Shown one piece after another: positions 35,846 through 44,656 of a stretch of DNA of 64,000 nucleotides. The DNA is taken from positions 1 to 64,000 of the forward strand of contig JAKAQR010000011.1 of NCBI GenBank assembly GCA_021819725.1, given 5' to 3'. The position numbers and the translations under genes are program-made. The notes beneath the pieces are model-generated. The model worked only from the letters and a program-made list of their open reading frames with translations, was not told the origin of the DNA and searched no databases. The stretch is from Actinomycetes bacterium (lineage in GTDB: Bacteria; Actinomycetota; Acidimicrobiia; Acidimicrobiales; Acidimicrobiaceae). The number at the start of each line of letters is the position of its first letter. Positions within the stretch are counted from its first letter, which is position 1.

Positions 35846-36379
35846 CTAACCGCTGAGCTCCTGGAACGGGCGCTCAGCTGCGGCAAATTCGTAGTCGAGA
35901 TAGGGAATCCACTCGTCTCGAACGAGGCCGAGCAGTATGATGGCCGAGGTGCGGCCGCGCGGAACCTGAGGCGGTCGGTGCAGCACGAAGTTTGTCTCAG
36001 ACAACAGGCGATCACGTTTCCGCGAGTTGCAGGACCGGCATGAAGCCACCACGTTATCCCACCGGTGTGGTCCACCACGGCTGCGGGGAATCACGTGGTC
36101 GACGTTCTCGGCTGGTGCCCCGCAATACTGACACCGATACTGGTCACGGGCGAAGATAGCTCGTTTCGTGGGTGCGACTCTTCGCAGATGGGGAACACGC
36201 ACAAAGTAGCGAAGCCGGATCACCGACGGCTCGGGGATCACCATACGAGCCGAATGCAAAAGCGTGGAGGTCCCTAGCTCCACATCGGCCTTACCAACGA
36301 CGACCAAGCCAATAGCCCGATGGGTCGAAACAACACAGAGAGCCTCGTAGCTCGCATTCAGAACGAGGACCCCTGCCAT
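35846..36379 (-). CDS. HNH endonuclease family protein
   Basis: 177 residues. HNH/McrA-type nuclease fold with zinc Cys pairs: RDQYRCQYCGAPAENVDHVI, PRSRGGPHRWDNVVASCRSC, NSRKRD. The His-Asn-His core is in DHVIPRSRGG and WDNVVASC. The N-terminal half starts MAGVLVLNASYEALCVVSTH, matching the widespread stand-alone actinobacterial HNH proteins often seen near housekeeping genes, whose target is unknown. ATG at 36377-36379 with AGGTAA upstream; the longer open frame to 36484 is not conserved-looking. No partner methylase is near. Confidence 0.9.
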   Translation of the reverse strand: MAGVLVLNASYEALCVVSTHRAIGLVVVGKADVELGTSTLLHSARMVIPEPSVIRLRYFVRVPHLRRVAPTKRAIFARDQYRCQYCGAPAENVDHVIPRSRGGPHRWDNVVASCRSCNSRKRDRLLSETNFVLHRPPQVPRGRTSAIILLGLVRDEWIPYLDYEFAAAERPFQELSG

Positions 36380-36383
36380 GGCG

Positions 36384-36560
36384 TTACCTGACCAGCCTCG
36401 TCCCATCACCACAACAGCGATACTCAAAAGCGTATCCTCGGAGGGCGGGGGTCTTAGGCTCGAAGGAGACATAGCAACCATCAACGCGACACCGACCTAG
36501 CTTGTGGGGGAAGACGTCCCCAACCAAGCGGCTATCGGCACTCGACCGCCTATCACGCAT
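36384..36560 (-). CDS. Possible 58-residue Cys-containing small protein
   Basis: Short frame from ATG at 36560 reading MRDRRSSADSRLVGDVFPHK, then LGRCRVDGCYVSFEPKTP and YAFEYRCCGDGT. Four Cys residues could bind metal. A GGAGAG string lies about 11 bases upstream, and its stop is 4 bases from the HNH gene start. No family recognised. Coding status is uncertain. Confidence 0.3.
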   Translation of the reverse strand: MRDRRSSADSRLVGDVFPHKLGRCRVDGCYVSFEPKTPALRGYAFEYRCCGDGTRLVR

Positions 36561-36580
36561 GGACTCTACTCTCCATAGCG

Positions 36581-36784
36581 CTAGTCTAACCGCCTCCAAC
36601 TGGCACGCTCCCTTGCAGACCAACGAAGAAAACGCAGCACCTCGCCATAGTCCATGGATCCTTCGGGACCAGCGTAGGTCTCCATCCGAAACTTCAACCA
36701 GAGAAGCTGTCGTTTCACCGACCACGGCCGACCACGCGAACCTACCGTCAATGCCCAAAGCTGACGAAACGCCTCAAGAATCAT
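36581..36784 (-). CDS. Small unknown protein coupled to acyl-CoA dehydrogenase gene
   Basis: 67 residues: MILEAFRQLWALTVGSRGRP, WSVKRQLLWLKFRMETYAGP and the end DYGEVLRFLRWSARERASWR. Basic and aromatic, with a plausible amphipathic pattern. Its ATG overlaps the TGA of the upstream dehydrogenase gene by 4 bases, indicating translational coupling. No family recognised; it may be a small partner of the dehydrogenase. Confidence 0.5.
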   Translation of the reverse strand: MILEAFRQLWALTVGSRGRPWSVKRQLLWLKFRMETYAGPEGSMDYGEVLRFLRWSARERASWRRLD

Positions 36785-38043
36785 CCCCGTGGCTCCCGCG
36801 GAAGACCGAGCAGACGCTCTCCGATGATTGAGCGCTGGATCTCAGAGGTCCCCGCATAGATCGTGCCTGCTCGCGCATGGAGAAAGACTTCATCCCATGA
36901 TCGTGTGGAGTTCGGAGCACCCACATCATCCGTCCGAAACGCGGAGGAGCTTGGACGCCCTGTGGGCAGGAGGGCCTCACCACCCAGCGCATCGACCGCG
37001 AGCTCGGTCACAAGTTGATGGTATTCGGACCAAAAGAGCTTAAAGACAGAGGATTGCGCCCCTTGCTCCGTTCCGGCAAGGACATTTGAGAGCCACCCGT
37101 AACCCATGCTCCGAAGCGCGAAGAGTCGGGTCTGGCAAAGGACAAACCGATCTAGGAGATCCGCATCATCGAACGCACCACGAGCCGCGAGTAACTCGCC
37201 CAGACGATCAAGCTCGGATTGGAATCGAATCGGTAGGGTTGCTGCAGCCTCACCCCGTTCGAACCCCAGAAGGGTCATGGCGACGCCCCAGCCCTGATGA
37301 AGTCCGCCAACTACATGATCGAGCTTTGCGCGCGACCCAGTGAAGAACACCTCGTTGAACTCAGACTTACCGGAGATCATCCGGATCGGGCGGACCTCGA
37401 CTCCGTTGGCTTGGTGCCCTACCGAGTTTGGAAGATCCCCCGTTCCCCCATCGTCCTCGATCGGTACCAGCACAAAGGAGATACCGCGGTGTTTTGGTGC
37501 CTCGGGGTCGGTTCGAGCCAAGACAAACATCCAGTTAGCCAAGTGCGCCTCGGAGGTCCAGATCTTTTGACCATCAAGGATGACCTCATCTCCATCCACA
37601 CGCCCACGCAGGGTAAGTGCGGCCAGATCTGACCCAGCGTTGGGTTCCGAATACCCCTGCGCAAAACGGTAACTGCCATCGATAATCCGAGGTAGAAAGT
37701 GCCTCCGTTGCTCCTCGGAACCATGAACGAGCAGCGTATTGCCCAACATCTGGATACCAAAGTGGTCGTTAGGCCCCCCAGTCGGAACCCCAACGGCGGC
37801 GCTCTCCTGAGCGATCACAATCTCGCTCTCCACCGTCAGTCCACGACCACCGTACTCTTTTGGCCACGATACGGCGAGAAAGCCTCCCTCGTACAGGCGG
37901 AGCCTCCACCACCTCACAAAGTCGGACACTGATGCAATGGCGAGTGCGCCAACACCAGCGAAACCGGCGGGGAGTTCCTCGGCGAGGAAGGAGCGAAACT
38001 GAAGACGAAACTCCTCCGCAACCTCAGAGAGGGAGAGATCCAC
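36781..38043 (-). CDS. Acyl-CoA dehydrogenase
   Basis: 420 residues. FAD flavoenzyme that makes a double bond in an acyl-CoA. Seen: GYSEPNAGSDLAALTLRGRV (FAD/substrate region), DGQKIWTSEAHLANWMFVLA, the FAD-binding C-terminal part AGTIYAGTSEIQRSIIGERL and LGLPR. The insertion typical of longer actinobacterial steroid/fatty-acid dehydrogenases is present (HRGISFVLVPIEDDGGTGDL). GTG start at 38041-38043. Substrate cannot be told; no beta-oxidation partner genes are adjacent. Confidence 0.92.
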   Translation of the reverse strand: MDLSLSEVAEEFRLQFRSFLAEELPAGFAGVGALAIASVSDFVRWWRLRLYEGGFLAVSWPKEYGGRGLTVESEIVIAQESAAVGVPTGGPNDHFGIQMLGNTLLVHGSEEQRRHFLPRIIDGSYRFAQGYSEPNAGSDLAALTLRGRVDGDEVILDGQKIWTSEAHLANWMFVLARTDPEAPKHRGISFVLVPIEDDGGTGDLPNSVGHQANGVEVRPIRMISGKSEFNEVFFTGSRAKLDHVVGGLHQGWGVAMTLLGFERGEAAATLPIRFQSELDRLGELLAARGAFDDADLLDRFVLCQTRLFALRSMGYGWLSNVLAGTEQGAQSSVFKLFWSEYHQLVTELAVDALGGEALLPTGRPSSSAFRTDDVGAPNSTRSWDEVFLHARAGTIYAGTSEIQRSIIGERLLGLPREPRG

Positions 38044-38109
38044 CGCTACGCACCCGGAATCGCCAACTCATACCACAGCGGTCCTCGGTCGCGATGGTGA
38101 AGCAGCAAT

Positions 38110-38466
38110 CTATTGATCCTCACCCCGAAGCTTCTTGCCCATCGATTTGAACCCACCCTGTTTGAATTGGCGCGACGAGAGATCTTGAAGCGAGGCTCTG
38201 CCAACCCTTCGAAGGTTGCGCTCGAAGTAGACCGCTGACCCCAACATCACAAGAAAGCCAACGGCACCAAGGATAACGGATATCGTGAACGTAAGGATGG
38301 TAAAGGCAAGGCCGACGACAAAACCAAGCGTTGCCCATTTAAGGTTTCTGCCCGAGTGCTTGTAGACCGTCTCCGAGCGAACCCGATCAGCGAACTCCGG
38401 GTCGTTCTCGTAGAAGGTCTTCTCAATCTCCTGGAGAATCCGCTGCTCGTCCTCATTTAGCGGCAT
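38110..38466 (-). CDS. DUF3040 small membrane protein
   Basis: 118 residues: the DUF3040 signature MPLNEDEQRILQEIEKTFYE and NDPEFADRV, then two adjacent membrane segments (WATLGFVVGLAFTILTFTIS and ILGAVGFLVMLGSAVYF) and a basic tail. This actinobacterial family has unknown function. ATG at 38464-38466 follows GAGGAGGAG; the frame to 38490 is not used. Confidence 0.9.
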   Translation of the reverse strand: MPLNEDEQRILQEIEKTFYENDPEFADRVRSETVYKHSGRNLKWATLGFVVGLAFTILTFTISVILGAVGFLVMLGSAVYFERNLRRVGRASLQDLSSRQFKQGGFKSMGKKLRGEDQ

Positions 38467-38604
38467 GACTCCTCCTCTCCTAACATCCAACCTTCGTACG
38501 AAGTAGCGCTTATTATTGTAGTCGTTTGGACTCTCACGAACTCTAAAACCATCATCGCTTCACGAGAATTCCATTATCTGTCCGTCCATCATCTTGCCGA
38601 TCCT

Positions 38605-38964
38605 TCAGGAAACTCCATCGACCAGTACTCCCTCACGTCGGAGCACATCCACCTCTCCGGTGGATAGCTCTCCGTAAGGGTCATACAGACCGAGGAGATC
38701 TCCAGTAGCGCGGAGCTCAAGCAGCACCGCCCCTTTAGGTACTTCGTTGTCGAAGTCCTCGCGGGATGCGATGCCATACATCCCCTCGCCAACGAGCAAT
38801 ACTCGCGACGCCCCCTCGTCGAGGACACCGGCGATATCAGCAGCGAGACGAGGCCGAAGATCCATGCGCACCCATACCTCGCGTCCTTGCGCCGACAAGA
38901 CCCGTGCCACAAGGGCAGCGAGCTGACTCCGCTCATGATGACCCGGGCCCCGGATTTCGAGCAT
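38605..38964 (-). CDS. Unknown soluble protein next to PIG-L deacetylase
   Basis: 119 residues: MLEIRGPGHHERSQLAALVA, RVLSAQGREVWVRMDLRP, LAADIAGVLDEGASRVLLVG and ATGDLLGLYDPYG. The alternating pattern looks like an alpha/beta nucleotide-binding or anticodon-binding-like domain, but no family is recognised. Its ATG directly follows the TGA of the deacetylase gene, so the two are an operon. Confidence 0.65.
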   Translation of the reverse strand: MLEIRGPGHHERSQLAALVARVLSAQGREVWVRMDLRPRLAADIAGVLDEGASRVLLVGEGMYGIASREDFDNEVPKGAVLLELRATGDLLGLYDPYGELSTGEVDVLRREGVLVDGVS

Positions 38965-39669
38965 TCAAGCACCTCCCCGGACCATGCGAAATAGCTCCGC
39001 CTCCCCAGAGAAGCCGGCTTGCCGCGCCGCCTGCCGCGCCCGCTCCGCCACCACACGATCAAGCGCGTCCTGATATCTCGCCAACTGCGCTCGATGCGCC
39101 CTCATGGCTGCAACCTTCTTCTCCACCAGTCCATCGATCGAGACCGATGTGTTGGGCTCCAGCGACGCCGCCAGGAGCACCTCAAGCTCCTCGACCGGAT
39201 CCCCCGCCTCAGGAAAGTAAGCGCGCTGACGAGCCGCCGGAAACACCGCATCGAGTACCGCCCAACCGAGTTGCCGATGATCACGATGGTTGTAGTAGAG
39301 ATCCCCAAAAAAGACGGCAGTCGGATCTCCGGTGAGTACTACTTCCGGGCGGAAACTTCTGATGAGCGTCACCAATCGGCGGCGCAGCTCCAACGAGTTC
39401 TCAAGCTCTCCGTCCAAATAGGCAAGTTGAATGACATCGTTAACCCCGAGTAGTCTTCCTGCTTCGAGCAGTTCGCGCGTGCGTTCCTCAGAGAGTCGAC
39501 CTGGATCACCGCCATCACCGCCTTTGTCTCCTTGGGTCGCTACCGCGAGGATAACGTGACAACGCTCAGCGGCCCATCGAGCAAGGGTGCCGCCACAGGC
39601 GATCTCTGCATCATCAGGATGGGCAAAGATAGCCAACGCCGTGTGGGGAATTTTTGTATAGGTGTGCAT
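38965..39669 (-). CDS. PIG-L family (LmbE-like) deacetylase
   Basis: 234 residues. Zinc-dependent N-acetylglucosaminyl deacetylase fold, as in MshB, Mca and BshB. Metal ligands: AIFAHPDDAEIACGGTLARW (His-Asp-Asp) and the second His in YYNHRDHRQLG. Actinobacteria use such enzymes in mycothiol synthesis or detoxification, but this one is short, and the substrate cannot be set from sequence. Followed by an unknown gene without a gap. Confidence 0.9.
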   Translation of the reverse strand: MHTYTKIPHTALAIFAHPDDAEIACGGTLARWAAERCHVILAVATQGDKGGDGGDPGRLSEERTRELLEAGRLLGVNDVIQLAYLDGELENSLELRRRLVTLIRSFRPEVVLTGDPTAVFFGDLYYNHRDHRQLGWAVLDAVFPAARQRAYFPEAGDPVEELEVLLAASLEPNTSVSIDGLVEKKVAAMRAHRAQLARYQDALDRVVAERARQAARQAGFSGEAELFRMVRGGA

Positions 39670-39683
39670 CGCGGATCTAGCGG

Positions 39684-40697
39684 CTACAGGCTCGCAACGA
39701 TGCGACTCGCGGCGAGTTCAATCGCGCGATCGTCGAGATCGCGATGGGTGACAAGGCGTAGTTCGCCAGCGGGTAGAACGTTACAGAGGACGCCTTGGTC
39801 GGCCAAGCGCTGTTGGCTCTCCGTCGGATCCTTGACCTTCACAAGTACGATATTGGTAGCCACGGATTGAACATCGGCAGTCGTGGCTGGCAATTGAGTG
39901 CTGATCAACGAGGCTAGACGCTGGGCGCGTCGATGGTCCTCCGCGAGGCGGGTCATATGATGGTCTAGCGCGTAGAGGCCACCGGCCGCCATGATACCCG
40001 CTTGACGAAGACGTCCGCCGAGTCGTGCACGCTCCACTCGAGCACGGCTGATGAACTCAGTCGAACCGGACAGAACCGAGCCCATCGGAGCTGCCAACCC
40101 CTTTGACAGACAGGTACTCACCGCAACGGATCCCTGACAGAGAAGCGCTGGCGCGACATCGAGAGCAACCGCTGCATTCCACAGACGTGCTCCATCGATA
40201 TACACAGGGGTGCCGTCAGCGGCTGCAAGGAGCGTCACGAGCGCATCGCGATCGATCGGCCTTCCACCACTTGGCATATGGGTGTTCTCGATGGCGATGA
40301 GACGAATCGGATTGTGCAGCCGACGATACTGGCGTACCAGATCAGCGACCTGTGATGGGTCAGGATAACCCAATCCATCGTCCACCGTAAGCAACTGAAT
40401 ACTCGCATTCTTGGCCGAGGCCCCCGCCTCAAACTGTAAGAGGTGTGCACGAGCTGCTACGATGACTGGATCACCCGGTTGGGCCAGCGTGCGCAGTGCG
40501 ACCTGGTTGCCCATGGTACCGGAGGCGACAAAGAGGCCAGCTTCAAAGCCAGTCAGCTCAGCGACCCGACGCTCCAGTGCTGCAACGCTTGGATCCTCCC
40601 CATAGCCGTCATCACCCACCTCAGCCTCCATCATGAACGCTCGCATCGCCGTCGAAGGCTTGGTAACGGTATCAGAGCGGAGGTCGATCACTTCCAT
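39684..40697 (-). CDS. ltaE: Low-specificity threonine aldolase (beta-eliminating lyase family)
   Basis: About 337 residues. PLP enzyme that splits threonine to glycine and acetaldehyde. Seen: EVIDLRSDTVTKPSTAMRAF, GDDGYGEDPSVAALERRVAE, VASGTMGNQVALRTLAQPGD, HLLQFEAGASA, IYIDGARLWNAAVALDV and the PLP lysine in STCLSKGLAAPMGSVLSG. ATG at 40695-40697 is chosen over 40730, since the family starts IDLRSDT. Confidence 0.93.
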   Translation of the reverse strand: MEVIDLRSDTVTKPSTAMRAFMMEAEVGDDGYGEDPSVAALERRVAELTGFEAGLFVASGTMGNQVALRTLAQPGDPVIVAARAHLLQFEAGASAKNASIQLLTVDDGLGYPDPSQVADLVRQYRRLHNPIRLIAIENTHMPSGGRPIDRDALVTLLAAADGTPVYIDGARLWNAAVALDVAPALLCQGSVAVSTCLSKGLAAPMGSVLSGSTEFISRARVERARLGGRLRQAGIMAAGGLYALDHHMTRLAEDHRRAQRLASLISTQLPATTADVQSVATNIVLVKVKDPTESQQRLADQGVLCNVLPAGELRLVTHRDLDDRAIELAASRIVASL

Positions 40698-40756
40698 CTC
40701 TCTCACTTTAGGGCCTCCGGTCCCGACCAAGGTGACCTACACACTAACTTGGAGGG

Positions 40757-41542
40757 GTGAACCACGAACTCTTGCCCACTGCCCTCGATGCCCTTGCCAA
40801 GGCTCGCGCCTCCCTGCCGCAGCAATCTCGTCAGGTCATTGATACCAAATCCTCTGACACCGATCCCGTCACCGCGGCCGATCGAGCCCTCGAACGAGCC
40901 ATCCGCGACACCATTGCCGAGCAACGGCCCAACGATACCTTTATCGGCGAGGAGTACGGCGCCACCGATCATGCGGCTGGCACCACTCGTTGGATTGTCG
41001 ACCCAATCGATGGGACCGTCAACTACAGCTACTCGATCCCCTCCTATGCGATCTCCATCGCGGCGGAGATCAATGGCCGGGTTGAGGTTGGATTAGTCTT
41101 TGACGTCGGTCACAACGAACTCTTTCAAGCCGTCCGGGGCCAGGGAGCCACCTGCAACGGCGTACCCCTGCAGGCGAGCCAGGAGACTGAATTGGCCAGG
41201 GCGCTCTGTGGCACCGGCTTTGGCTACAGTGCCACCACTCGTAAACTCCAGGCGCAGGTCCTCCACGAAGTCATCGACGAGATACGCGACATTCGGCGCT
41301 TTGGAGCGGCAGCCATCGACATCTGTTGGACTGGTGCGGGTAGAGTCGATGGGTACTTCGAGACAGGGCTGAAGGTTTGGGACTATGCAGCTGCATCCCT
41401 CGTCGCTACGGAGGCAGGAGCCAGATTCGCAACCGATCTGCCGGGGATTGGCGATGATGGGCTTACCGTCGCCGCAGGATCGGGCCTTTTTGACGCTCTT
41501 AGCGACCGCATCGTCGGGCTCTACCAAGGGCTAGCGCGTTAA
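40757..41542 (+). CDS. Inositol monophosphatase family phosphatase
   Basis: 261 residues. Mg-dependent phosphomonoesterase fold. Ligands: FIGEEYGATD, RWIVDPIDGTVNYSYSIP (DPIDGT motif) and the C-terminal GLKVWDYAAASLVATEAGA. Substrate could be inositol phosphate, histidinol phosphate or FBP. The GTG at 40757 is very near the GGAGGG motif, so the start may be slightly different; divergent from ltaE with a 60-base gap. Confidence 0.9.
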   Translation: MNHELLPTALDALAKARASLPQQSRQVIDTKSSDTDPVTAADRALERAIRDTIAEQRPNDTFIGEEYGATDHAAGTTRWIVDPIDGTVNYSYSIPSYAISIAAEINGRVEVGLVFDVGHNELFQAVRGQGATCNGVPLQASQETELARALCGTGFGYSATTRKLQAQVLHEVIDEIRDIRRFGAAAIDICWTGAGRVDGYFETGLKVWDYAAASLVATEAGARFATDLPGIGDDGLTVAAGSGLFDALSDRIVGLYQGLAR

Positions 41543-41782
41543 GGCCACCACGGGTCAACGGCCTAGCCTCGAACGAGTAGGCCAGGCGAGTTAGCTACTC
41601 CCTCTCAGCCCTCTTCGCGAAAAGGGATCCAACCGATCCTTCGTTGCCGACACCACCATGTCAGCTCTGCCTCACCAATGCGACGCCAACACGGCCGGCG
41701 TACAGGTTTCCACCATACCGGTGGGTAGCAGTGAGAAGTAAGCGTGCCGCGTGCGCCGATCGAACGCGTGAGCACCCTCAGA

Positions 41783-42226
41783 TCACTTTTGTACGTCGAC
41801 CTCAAAGTGCTTCTTTAGGTTGGTCAACGTGTTGACCATGGCGGTGAGGTTACGGCTGGGAACGCCAGTCAGTTCATAGACCAAGCGCAAAGGAGCCTTA
41901 CCCCACTCAAAGGACTCTGTCACCTTGGTAGTACCATCGCCAAGATCCTGTAGCTGGTACCGCCAGATATGTCGCCCCGAATGGCGCCAAGCAATCTCCG
42001 AGTTCTCTGCGAAGGTCACGACCGTATTCGTGATGGTGTAGGGCACAAACATATGCATCTTCATACGAAACTTCGCGCCGGGGTAGAGCCGCTCCGGCCC
42101 AACGAGGGCTTGGCGGACTGTATCTGACCCATCGACCGCGACATGATTCTCCGGCCGAGCGAGATAGTCAAAAATCTCCTCTGCCGGAGCGTGAATCGTT
42201 ATTTCCGTACTTTTGACCCGATTCAC
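41783..42226 (-). CDS. SRPBCC/polyketide cyclase-like lipid-binding protein
   Basis: 147 residues of the START/Bet v 1-like fold: STEITIHAPAEEIFDYLARP at the start, WRYQLQDLGDGTTKVTESFE and the C-terminal helix region LTAMVNTLTNLKKHFEV. Such proteins bind hydrophobic ligands; the ligand is unknown. GTG start overlaps the nrdR stop by 4 bases (GTGA), so it is translated from the nrdR message. Confidence 0.85.
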   Translation of the reverse strand: MNRVKSTEITIHAPAEEIFDYLARPENHVAVDGSDTVRQALVGPERLYPGAKFRMKMHMFVPYTITNTVVTFAENSEIAWRHSGRHIWRYQLQDLGDGTTKVTESFEWGKAPLRLVYELTGVPSRNLTAMVNTLTNLKKHFEVDVQK

Positions 42227-42711
42227 TCGCGTCCTCCTTCATCCTCTTTCTTACGCAACGTAAAACTCCGATCATCAATTTCCAAAACCTCGCGTCGAAA
42301 ATCATCCACCCCATCGAAGTTCTTATACACGCTGGCAAAGCGGAGATAGCCGACCTCGTCTAACGTACGCAGTTGCTCCAGTATCCGCAGACCAATCTCC
42401 GTCGAGGTGACCTCGGTAAGGGATCGAAGTTGTTCCTCAAGGTCGAAGACGATCCGGTCAACCTCCGCTGGGGCCACCGGTCGATTCTTCAATGCGGCCA
42501 GCATACCGCGAACAATCTTCTCGCGATCGAACTCCTCGTGTTCGCCAGTACGTTTGATCACCATGGTCTTCGCACCGGCGTAGCGCTCAAAGGTAGTAAA
42601 TCGCCTCGAACAGCTACCACATTCACGGCGGCGACGAATCGCCTCACCATCTTCCACCACACGAGACTCGATGACTCGCGTGTCATCCGCATTGCAATAG
42701 GGGCATCGCAC
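42223..42711 (-). CDS. nrdR: Transcriptional repressor NrdR
   Basis: 162 residues. Represses ribonucleotide reductase genes in response to ATP/dATP. Zinc finger MRCPYCNADDTRVIESRVVE then RECGSCSRRFTTFERYA; ATP-cone domain VIKRTGEHEEFDREKIVRGM through LRTLDEVGYLRFASVYKNF. GTG start. Lies back to back with lexA; the nrdR-lexA arrangement is typical of actinobacteria. No nrd gene is in the window. Confidence 0.96.
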   Translation of the reverse strand: MRCPYCNADDTRVIESRVVEDGEAIRRRRECGSCSRRFTTFERYAGAKTMVIKRTGEHEEFDREKIVRGMLAALKNRPVAPAEVDRIVFDLEEQLRSLTEVTSTEIGLRILEQLRTLDEVGYLRFASVYKNFDGVDDFRREVLEIDDRSFTLRKKEDEGGRE

Positions 42712-42781
42712 CTAATTTGGTTTCCTTTACTGGGGCTACGATGCCTAGCATAACCGCCAACGCGATAGTACGGCTGGTGGT

Positions 42782-42811
42782 AAACATCTGTACGAGAACC
42801 TCTGCTATACT
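42782..42811 (+). promoter_or_regulatory. lexA promoter with candidate SOS operator
   Basis: AAAC-ATCT-GTAC-GA at 42782-42795 overlaps the expected -35 zone, and TATACT at 42806-42811 is a good -10. The box resembles the Gram-positive/actinobacterial SOS operator GAAC-N4-GTTC but with GTAC in the right half. A related box lies before recA. No biochemical support. Confidence 0.4.
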
Positions 42812-42835
42812 AGTGGCAACGAAAGGGGTCTCGCC

Positions 42836-43450
42836 GTGCCAAGAACCAACAACGATGTGAGAACCGAAATCGTAAGTTTCCTGAAAGAGACCCTCGACCA
42901 GCGTGGCTACCCACCCTCGATTCGAGAGATCGGCGTTCATGTTGGACTCTCCTCTCCTGCCTCCGTGCAGCACCATCTTCGGCGACTTGAATCCGATGGG
43001 TTGATCCATCGCGACCCTACACGCTCGCGGGCGATCTCGCTTGCCAACGAACCACCGCGAGCTATCGAGCTGCCGCTGCTGGCTGATGTTGGCGCTGGTT
43101 ACTCGGTGGTCGCAGAGGCAACCACCACCGAGACGCTTGCGGTCCCAGCATCGATGATCGGGAGCGGTGATCACTTTGCCCTGCGAGTCCGCGGTGATTC
43201 CATGGTCGACGTCGGGATCTTTGACGGTGATTACGCCATCGTGCATCAGCAAGCCGATGCTCACGACGGTGAGATCGTGATCGCGACAATCGACGATCAA
43301 TTCGGAACGATCAAGGTGTTACGAAAGGTGGGCAATCGCGTGTTGCTAGAGGCTCGCAATCGGCGGGACCCAAACCTACAGCTCCCAACAGAGATCACCA
43401 ACCGAGGGCGAGTCCAAGGAAAGGTGATCGCCATCTGGCGCACTCTCTAG
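42836..43450 (+). CDS. lexA: SOS repressor LexA
   Basis: 204 residues. Represses DNA-damage genes and cleaves itself when RecA filaments form. N-terminal winged helix-turn-helix (GYPPSIREIGVHVGLSSPAS, VQHHLRRLESDGLIHRDPT); cleavage site A87-G88 in LADVGAGYSVV; catalytic Ser122 in RVRGDSMVDVGIFDGD and Lys160 in FGTIKVLRKVG. GTG start. It is preceded by its own candidate operator (42782-42811) and runs divergent from nrdR. Confidence 0.97.
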   Translation: MPRTNNDVRTEIVSFLKETLDQRGYPPSIREIGVHVGLSSPASVQHHLRRLESDGLIHRDPTRSRAISLANEPPRAIELPLLADVGAGYSVVAEATTTETLAVPASMIGSGDHFALRVRGDSMVDVGIFDGDYAIVHQQADAHDGEIVIATIDDQFGTIKVLRKVGNRVLLEARNRRDPNLQLPTEITNRGRVQGKVIAIWRTL

Positions 43451-43574
43451 TTCCAAGGGTAGTTCAGCACCTGAGTGGTATCGCTAGCAACCAGACCATA
43501 CCGATGGACGACCTTACCGATGTACACAACGTCGGCCTTGCCTGACCCCAGCCTGATGAGCCGGGCCCGATTGC

Positions 43575-43616
43575 TTCAGCCTGATTGATTCAGCCTGATT
43601 GATTCAGCCTGCTTGG
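43575..43616. repeat. 14-bp tandem repeat, 3 copies, spanning the dapE stop codon
   Basis: Three adjacent copies of ttcagcctgattga (43575-43588, 43589-43602, 43603-43616; the last ends cttgg). The third copy contains the TGA of dapE, so the duplication added spare stop codons downstream. Confidence 0.9.
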
Positions 43617-44656
43617 CTCAAGATCCACTCAGAGAGCGTCTCGAGCGTCGTCGCTAACGCCGACTTGACCAATCGTTCATGTCCACTGTGCGCCAGGAGC
43701 GGTTCCCCTGGTCCATAGTTCACCGAAGGAAGGCCCAGGGAGGCGAGAAAACTCACATCTGTCCAACCAAGTTTCGCTTTGGGCTGGCCTGCAGCATCGA
43801 TCAGTCCCTCAAAGCCACTCGATACGGGCCTGGCTCCGGCCGCGCCATCCTCAAGAACGACGATATCGTTCTCACCGAGCACTGGTTTGAACCAAGCAAG
43901 AAGTCGTGCCTGGGCCTCGGCAGTGGTGAGATCCGGCGCAAAACGGTAGTTGATCCATAACTTTGCCTCGTCTGGCACCACGTTGTTGGCGACAAAACTC
44001 TCGACACGTACTGGCGATAATGACTCTTGGAAGCTCACCCGCCCAAGGACAGGACTCCGTCGTTCAAACTCCGATGCCCGCTCCAGAACCACCCCCAGGC
44101 GATCGATCGCGTTCTGACCCATCCATGGTCGAGAGGTGTGTGCGCGCGCACCCATCAGCTCAAAACGCATTCTCAGAGTCCCTTGGCACCCGAGTTCCAC
44201 GACCCCATCGGTGGGTTCCAGCAAGACCGCTAGATCGTGGTCAGCCACCATCGCCTCCCAGGAGGGACTAAGGGAATGCAGACCATTCCGGTCGAAGGCA
44301 ACCTCCTCGCAAGGGTAAAAGACCAAGGTCAGCGCGCTGGCATACTCCCGATCGGCAAGGGCTAGCATCACCGCCAAACCACCCTTCATGTCGCAGGAAC
44401 CCAGACCGTAGAACGCCTCATCGTCCTCATCAATATGTGGATCGCCAGGGACGGTATCGAGGTGCCCACAGAGAAGGATTCTCGCACCGACCTTCCCGTC
44501 GCGTTGAGCGATGATCGTGTCGCCAACCCGATCCACTCGCCAGTTCGCCTTACTGCTCAGTTGCGCTACCACGTAATCGGCGATAGCCTTCTCCTCCCCC
44601 GAGACCGAGGGGATTGCCAGCAGCTCTCGAGCGTACGTGACCAGGAGGTCACTCAC
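43604..44656 (-). CDS. dapE: Succinyl-diaminopimelate desuccinylase
   Basis: 350 residues, M20 metallopeptidase fold. Removes succinate from N-succinyl-LL-diaminopimelate. Metal ligands: ILLCGHLDTVPGDPHI (His, Asp), GLGSCDMKGGLAVMLALADR, FYPCEEVAFDRNGLHSL (Glu pair) and the late His in LLAHSGHERLV. Dimerisation domain residues between about 165 and 270. Start ATG overlaps the dapD stop by 4 bases (ATGA). Confidence 0.94.
   Translation of the reverse strand: MSDLLVTYARELLAIPSVSGEEKAIADYVVAQLSSKANWRVDRVGDTIIAQRDGKVGARILLCGHLDTVPGDPHIDEDDEAFYGLGSCDMKGGLAVMLALADREYASALTLVFYPCEEVAFDRNGLHSLSPSWEAMVADHDLAVLLEPTDGVVELGCQGTLRMRFELMGARAHTSRPWMGQNAIDRLGVVLERASEFERRSPVLGRVSFQESLSPVRVESFVANNVVPDEAKLWINYRFAPDLTTAEAQARLLAWFKPVLGENDIVVLEDGAAGARPVSSGFEGLIDAAGQPKAKLGWTDVSFLASLGLPSVNYGPGEPLLAHSGHERLVKSALATTLETLSEWILSQAG

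Noticed and set aside
35197..36078. Long minus-strand frame of 293 codons across the DUF4232-like gene and the 19-bp repeats.
   Set aside because: It is the antisense shadow of two genes supported by motifs and ribosome sites.
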